10,772 nucleotides of DNA from Podochytrium sp. JEL0797 (Eukaryota; Chytridiomycota; Chytridiomycetes; Chytridiales; Chytriomycetaceae): NCBI GenBank assembly GCA_027596195.1, contig JADGJG010000932.1, forward strand, positions 1-10,772, in the 5' to 3' direction. Made by a program: the position numbers and the translations under genes. Positions 7,111 to 10,772 of the stretch are shown in pieces. The notes under the pieces were generated by a model, which made no database searches, was not told where the DNA came from, and saw only the letters and a program-made list of their open reading frames with translations. Numbering within the stretch: the first letter of the stretch is position 1; every line of letters starts with the position of its first letter.

Positions 7111-8648
7111 ATGAACGGATCCGCAGCCCGTCCCCAGGTCTTTTTCGACATTGCCATGGGCAGTGTCCCCGCCGGCAAGATTGTCATGGAGGTAGAGAGC
7201 CCCTTTGTTGTCCCACTGCACCGCGAGTGCACCCCCACTCACTCGCTTCCTTTGTGTCCCACATCTAGCTCTACAGCGACATTGCGCCAAAGACGTGCGA
7301 GAACTTCAAGGTGCTCTGTGAGGGCAACACGGTCTCTCAGACCACGGGTGTCAAGCTGGCTTTTAAAGGGTGCACGTTCCACCGTGTCATCAAGAACTTC
7401 ATGATTCAGGGAGGAGGTGAGAAAAATGACCTTTCTTGTTTTGAAGTGTTATTTGTGATACACGATTACGTGGATTCCTAATTCACACTTCGGGAATTCA
7501 CTTCGAAATACAGACTTCACGAACCACAACGGAACCGGCGGCGAATCGATTTACGGCGAGAAATTCGAAGACGAAACGTTTGAAGGAAAGCACGACAAGG
7601 CCGGACTCTTGTCCATGGCGAATGCGGGGCCCAACACGAACGGAAGGTTTGGATCCCCCCTTTCTCCACAAATTTTGCTATTCTCACTCACTCTCCCCTC
7701 CCCCGAAACAGCCAATTCTTCATCACCACCGTGGCCACGCCCCACCTCGACGGCAAACACGTCGTGTTTGGTCGCGTGATTAAAGGAATGGGTGTCCTTC
7801 GTCGTATTGAAAACTGCGAAAAGGGCGACAATGATAAGCCTGTGGAGGATGTTGTGATTTCGGAGTGTGGCGTGTATGATGCCAAGGCGGATGCGGAGGC
7901 GATTGCGGCTGCGTCTGTGGATGGAGATGTGAGTTGTTTTTTTTGTGCGTTTCGACTGTTGGCTTGAAAACGCGGAGGAGTTTCCATTCCCCTTATTTTC
8001 ATGAGTCTTTTTTGGATTCTAATCTCAACACACACACACTCTTACACACTGTAGATCTACGAAGAATATCCCGAAGACCAATCCCCCGCGGACGGATCCG
8101 CCGACGGTCTTAAAGCCGCCGAACTCCTCTCGATCGCGGCGCACCTCAAACAAATTGGCACCACGCACTTCAAAGCGGGCAACCTCCAACTCGCGGGAGC
8201 CAAATACCAAAAAGCCGTGCGATACCTGATTGACTTGCACCCGGACCCCGAGGACCTGCCCGACCTTTCGCTCGAGGACAAAAAGACGTACTTTGCACTC
8301 AAGGTGTCGTGTTTGTTGAATGTGGCCATGTGTGATGTGAAGCTTGGGTTTTGGGAGGATGCGGTGAAGGAGACGAGTAAAGTGTTGGGGTTGGGGGAGA
8401 GATTGGCTGGGAGGAATGATGGGTTGGAGGTGTGCGTGAGTTCGATTGATAAGACGAAGGCGTTGTTTAGAAGAGGACAGGCGCGGATTGCGAGGAAGGA
8501 GTTGGAGGCTGCGGTGAAGGATTTGGAGGCGGCTGCGGTGTTGGCTCCGGAGGATAAGTTGGTTGCGAGGGAGTTGGCGATGGCGCAGAAGGCGATTAAG
8601 GAGAGGGTTGAGAGGGAGAAGAAGATGTATGCCAAGATGTTTTCGTGA
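7111..8648 (+). CDS. CPR6: Cyclophilin-40 peptidyl-prolyl isomerase (PPIase + TPR, Hsp90 co-chaperone)
   Basis: A prolyl cis-trans isomerase and Hsp90 co-chaperone of the cytosol and nucleus. Five exons: 7111-7191, 7269-7416, 7514-7646, 7712-7928 and 8055-8648, coding 390 residues, near the usual 370. Residues about 9-175 form the cyclophilin domain with [15 protein letters not shown] (Arg66, Phe71, Gln74 match the catalytic set) and [18 protein letters not shown], with His137 at the CypA His126 position. The Trp that binds cyclosporin in CypA is His132 here, as is typical of Cyp40 and linked to low drug affinity. After a linker, residues about 211-375 form the TPR region, including [15 protein letters not shown] and the Lys/Arg residues of the Hsp90 carboxylate clamp. 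The last exon carries the whole TPR region. A two-unit heat-shock-like element lies about 325 nt upstream. Could be Cpr6 or Cpr7 by name; the fold is certain. Confidence 0.95.
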
Positions 8649-8815
8649 ATTGGTTTGATTGACGTGTTGGCAACAGCGAGGTGTTGAGTGTTTCTTTTTT
8701 GACGTTGAAGTAAAAAGTGGTTCTATTCGGTTTGTGAGAGAGAGAGTGAAAGATGGAGAGGATTCATCCACTGGCGCTGTCAAATCAAATTTTTTCCTGA
8801 AATTGGAACTCTCTC
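8649..8815. promoter_or_regulatory. Short intergenic spacer, cyclophilin-40 to NWD-like gene
   Basis: Only 167 nt separate the cyclophilin stop from the next ATG, so the 3' UTR and the promoter of the next gene must be compressed or overlap. It contains a GA-rich stretch (GAGAGAGAGTGAAAG, 8737-8751) and an ATTGG (inverted CCAAT) at 8802-8806, ten bases before the ATG. No canonical AATAAA is visible. Confidence 0.45.
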
Positions 8816-10639
8816 ATGGGAAACGCCAACAGCACTGCGCCGAATGCAGCCGCAACGCCATCCTCACCCACCGACGACGTGTCACCCATGGAAGCACTGC
8901 CCTCGGTGCGGCTCCGCAGCGATGCCTTTGCGGGTCTCCTGGCACACGCAGCCACTGTCAAGAACTCGAAGGCGTCGCGGGCGACTGTGTTTGTGGCAGC
9001 GGGAGAAGGTAATGCTTTTGCCTTTCGAGAGAGTGCCCCTAGAGTGCTTCTAGAGTGCCCCTAGAGGGCGTCTCTAGACATTCGCCAGGCATTCGCTAGG
9101 CACTCCTAGACAAAGTGTCCTAATGGGTCCACACAGACTTCACCATCGAACGAGACGTTCTCGCAACGCACCTGATGCCCTTTGTCATGCGCTTCTGCAC
9201 TGTGCTTGGCGTGGATCTCGAGGCCATCGACATGTAAAACCACGAATCAATCAGAGTGTTCTTGTGGTCTCAATTTGCAACTCAACTCGCACTTAGGAAC
9301 TGGAACCTGACCAACGAAGCCATCCACGAAAACAGAGACACTGAGGTACTATTCGAATACTATTGATTGAACGACCCGAGTGGCGCGAATAAGGGACTGC
9401 TCATTAACCACACCCAATTTGCACATTCAAATAAAATCCAGCGCCACATGGCCCGTCTCGAACAATCCTTCAACGACAACTCCTCAATCACAATCTTCAT
9501 CAGTCTCCTGGGTAAACCCTCCCCCCTCCCTCCACCCCTCCCCGTTGTTCAACTCGTTTTTTAATCAAAAAACCCATCACGTGCTCGCACGCTCCCAGGC
9601 GACAAATACGGCCCCTCCGCCCTCCCCACCACCATCCCCGAATCCGAATTCACCGCCATCCGCGAAACTCTCCTCTCCTCCCCGGACAGCCACTCCGTCC
9701 CAGCCCTCCTCGACACATGGTACATTCGCGACGAAAACACACTCCCGACACCCGTGTACCGTTTGCAACCTGTTTCGTCCGTGTTTACGAGCAGTGCGCA
9801 GAGTGAGGCGGGAAGGAAGGAGGCGGGGGAGATGTGGGCGGGGATTAGGGGGCAGTTGGGGGAGTTGATTCAGGCGGGGGCTGCTGGGGCGGGGATTGAG
9901 AATCCGGTATATGGAAAGAGTTTGGTGGATTTGGAGGTTTCGATGGCGGCAGGGGGGAAGAGGAAGGAGGGGGTGTTTTGTTTTCAGTGAGTGTTTTTTT
10001 CTTCTTTCGAGTTCTGACGACGGAGGATGTGGAGTCGAGCCGAGGAGTTCCGAGACGAGCGAGCTCACACGCAAATCTCGAGCCTCAAACAAATCAGCCC
10101 CCCCTCCCCCCCACACAAACACACATATGCCCACCCCCCCCTTTTCCATTCACTCAAACGAAATACAAAAACAAACAGACGAACCTTCCTCGACCTCAAA
10201 CGCACCGCCACCACAACCCCCCTCCTCGCCTCTACCTACATCGACATGGACCTCACAACCTCAACCCTCTCGAAACCCCTCACCACCCAAATCACGCGTC
10301 TCCGCTCCAAACACCGCGCGACGCGGTTCTATGCGATCCCCTGGCACGCGAGCATTGGCGGGTTCAACCCATCCACGGAGAAGGCGCATTCCGAGTATTT
10401 GACCAATTTTTGTGAGGATATGGGCAAGCTTGTTTGCGAGAGTATTGTGAAACAGGTTGTGGCGAGGAATGCGGGGGTTTTGGAGGAGGAGGGAGGGGGG
10501 GTGGGAGGGGTGGAGGCTGGGAAGCATTGGGGGGCTGTGGAGGAGGAGTGTGATGGGTTTGTGGGGAGAGTGGAGTTGTTGGAGAAGGTGGAGAGTGAGT
10601 TTATGGGTGTGGAGGCCAAGAAGGTATTGGTGGTGTATG
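8816..10639 (+). CDS. NWD1/NPHP3/TEP1-like STAND protein, N-terminal part (3'-truncated)
   Basis: Six exons are visible: 8816-9008, 9137-9233, 9297-9345, 9442-9511, 9599-9986 and 10179-10639 (419 residues), with consistent phases at all joins. Residues 1-7 are MGNANST, an N-myristoylation-type start, followed by a disordered Ala/Ser/Pro segment. Then comes the N-terminal module that precedes NACHT in NWD1, NPHP3 and TEP1: TVFVAAGEGDFTIERDVL (cf. VFxSSTFxDMxxERD), AIDMNWNLT, IFISLLGDKYGPSALP, and WYIRDENTLPTPVYRLQP, which closely recalls NWD1. The last exon ends with FVGRVELLEKVE and VLVVYG, the sequence directly before a Walker A loop, then a likely donor GTTCGT (10640). The P-loop, the rest of NACHT and any WD40 or TPR repeats lie beyond the window. 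Such proteins are ATP-driven switch or scaffold proteins. Which relative it is closest to cannot be decided here. Confidence 0.85.
9030..9110. repeat. Degenerate 11-bp minisatellite inside an intron
   Basis: Within intron 9009-9136 of the NWD-like gene, 11-nt units follow one another: AGAGTGCCCCT (9030-9040), AGAGTGCTTCT (9041-9051), AGAGTGCCCCT (9052-9062) and AGAGGGCGTCT (9063-9073). A related pair follows: CATTCGCCAGG (9079-9089) and CATTCGCTAGG (9090-9100), then a partial CACTCCTAG. CTAG recurs throughout. Confidence 0.85.
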
Positions 10640-10697
10640 GTTCGTGTTTGTTTTTTTCTCACTTTTTTAGTGTTTTTTGTTTGGAACTTGCATCTAA
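10640..10697 (+). other. Partial intron of the NWD-like gene
   Basis: After VLVVYG the sequence begins GTTCGT, is T-rich, and contains CTAAC (10694-10698), a good branch point. An acceptor and the Walker A exon would be expected within a few dozen bases, but the sequence changes character instead. An earlier TTTTAG does not lead into a P-loop frame. Confidence 0.5.
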
Positions 10698-10772
10698 CCG
10701 GGCGGGGGGGGCCGCCGGGGGGGGCGCCGGCGGGGGGGCGGCGCAGCCGGCGGCGGCGCGGCCGGCGGCGCC
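10698..10772. other. G/C-only terminal tail, probable artefact
   Basis: The last 75 bases contain a single A and no T. They consist of runs of 7-8 G and GGC/GCC repeats. The change from T-rich intron sequence is abrupt and nothing else in the window resembles it. Low-quality or poly-G read ends kept at a contig terminus would explain it; a natural GC-rich repeat cannot be excluded from sequence alone. Confidence 0.7.

Noticed and set aside
8055..8648. Separate TPR gene starting at 8217
   Set aside because: The frame is open upstream to an acceptor at 8054 and joins the cyclophilin domain in phase, giving the normal Cyp40 architecture.
9030..9110. CRISPR-like array
   Set aside because: Units are only 11 nt, have no unique spacers, and sit in an intron of a eukaryotic gene.
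9577..10149. Minus-strand ORFs over 9577-10662
   Set aside because: They are antisense to NWD-gene exons whose plus-strand product has family motifs and consistent splicing; the open frames follow from the strong C/G skew.
10698..10772. Telomere or natural G-quadruplex repeat at the window end
   Set aside because: There is no regular telomeric unit and no T or A in repeats; the irregular G runs and GGC mixtures fit an artefact better.

Overview
The window is nuclear DNA of a eukaryote with short spliceosomal introns (about 50-130 nt, GT..AG, with CTAAC/CTGAC-like branch points), and a fungus fits best. The evidence is the intron style, a fungal-type eIF1, a fungal-type SAM methyltransferase and a Cpr6-type cyclophilin-40. 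An NWD1/NPHP3-like STAND protein is also present, which points towards a zoosporic (chytrid-like) fungus; the lineage is inference. Both ends cut through genes, and the last 75 bases are almost pure G/C and look artificial, so this is probably one small contig of a draft assembly.

Layout: (1) 1-1404 (+) is a 5'-truncated putative glycosyltransferase. (2) 1747-3319 (-) is its complete paralogue, in convergent orientation, with an N-terminal membrane anchor. (3) 3320-3796 is a divergent promoter. (4) 3797-4539 (+) is eIF1 (SUI1) in three exons; its 330-nt second intron carries a probable C/D box snoRNA of the snR63/U15 type (4082-4198). (5) 4540-5008 is intergenic, with a possible broken antisense ORF. 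(6) 5009-6473 (+) is a seven-exon SAM-dependent methyltransferase with an N-myristoylation-type start. (7) 6609-6980 (+) is a doubtful two-exon small ORF. (8) 7111-8648 (+) is a five-exon cyclophilin-40 (PPIase plus TPR, Hsp90 co-chaperone). (9) 8816-10639 (+) is the first six exons of an NWD1/NPHP3/TEP1-like protein; the window ends just before its NACHT P-loop. (10) 10698-10772 is a G/C-only tail.

Apart from the paralogous pair the genes do not form an evident pathway. eIF1 and cyclophilin-40 are housekeeping genes. The methyltransferase and the NWD-like protein both begin with MGxxxS, suggesting N-myristoylated, membrane-associated proteins.

The two strongest unusual signals are these. 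First, in every large exon examined the sense strand flips from strongly C-rich in its 5' part to strongly G-rich in its 3' part. The flip restarts at each exon and follows the direction of transcription; it is mirrored in the minus-strand gene. Second, the eIF1 intron encodes an RNA whose D-box guide matches helix 69 of large-subunit rRNA and predicts methylation at exactly the A known in yeast as Am2256.
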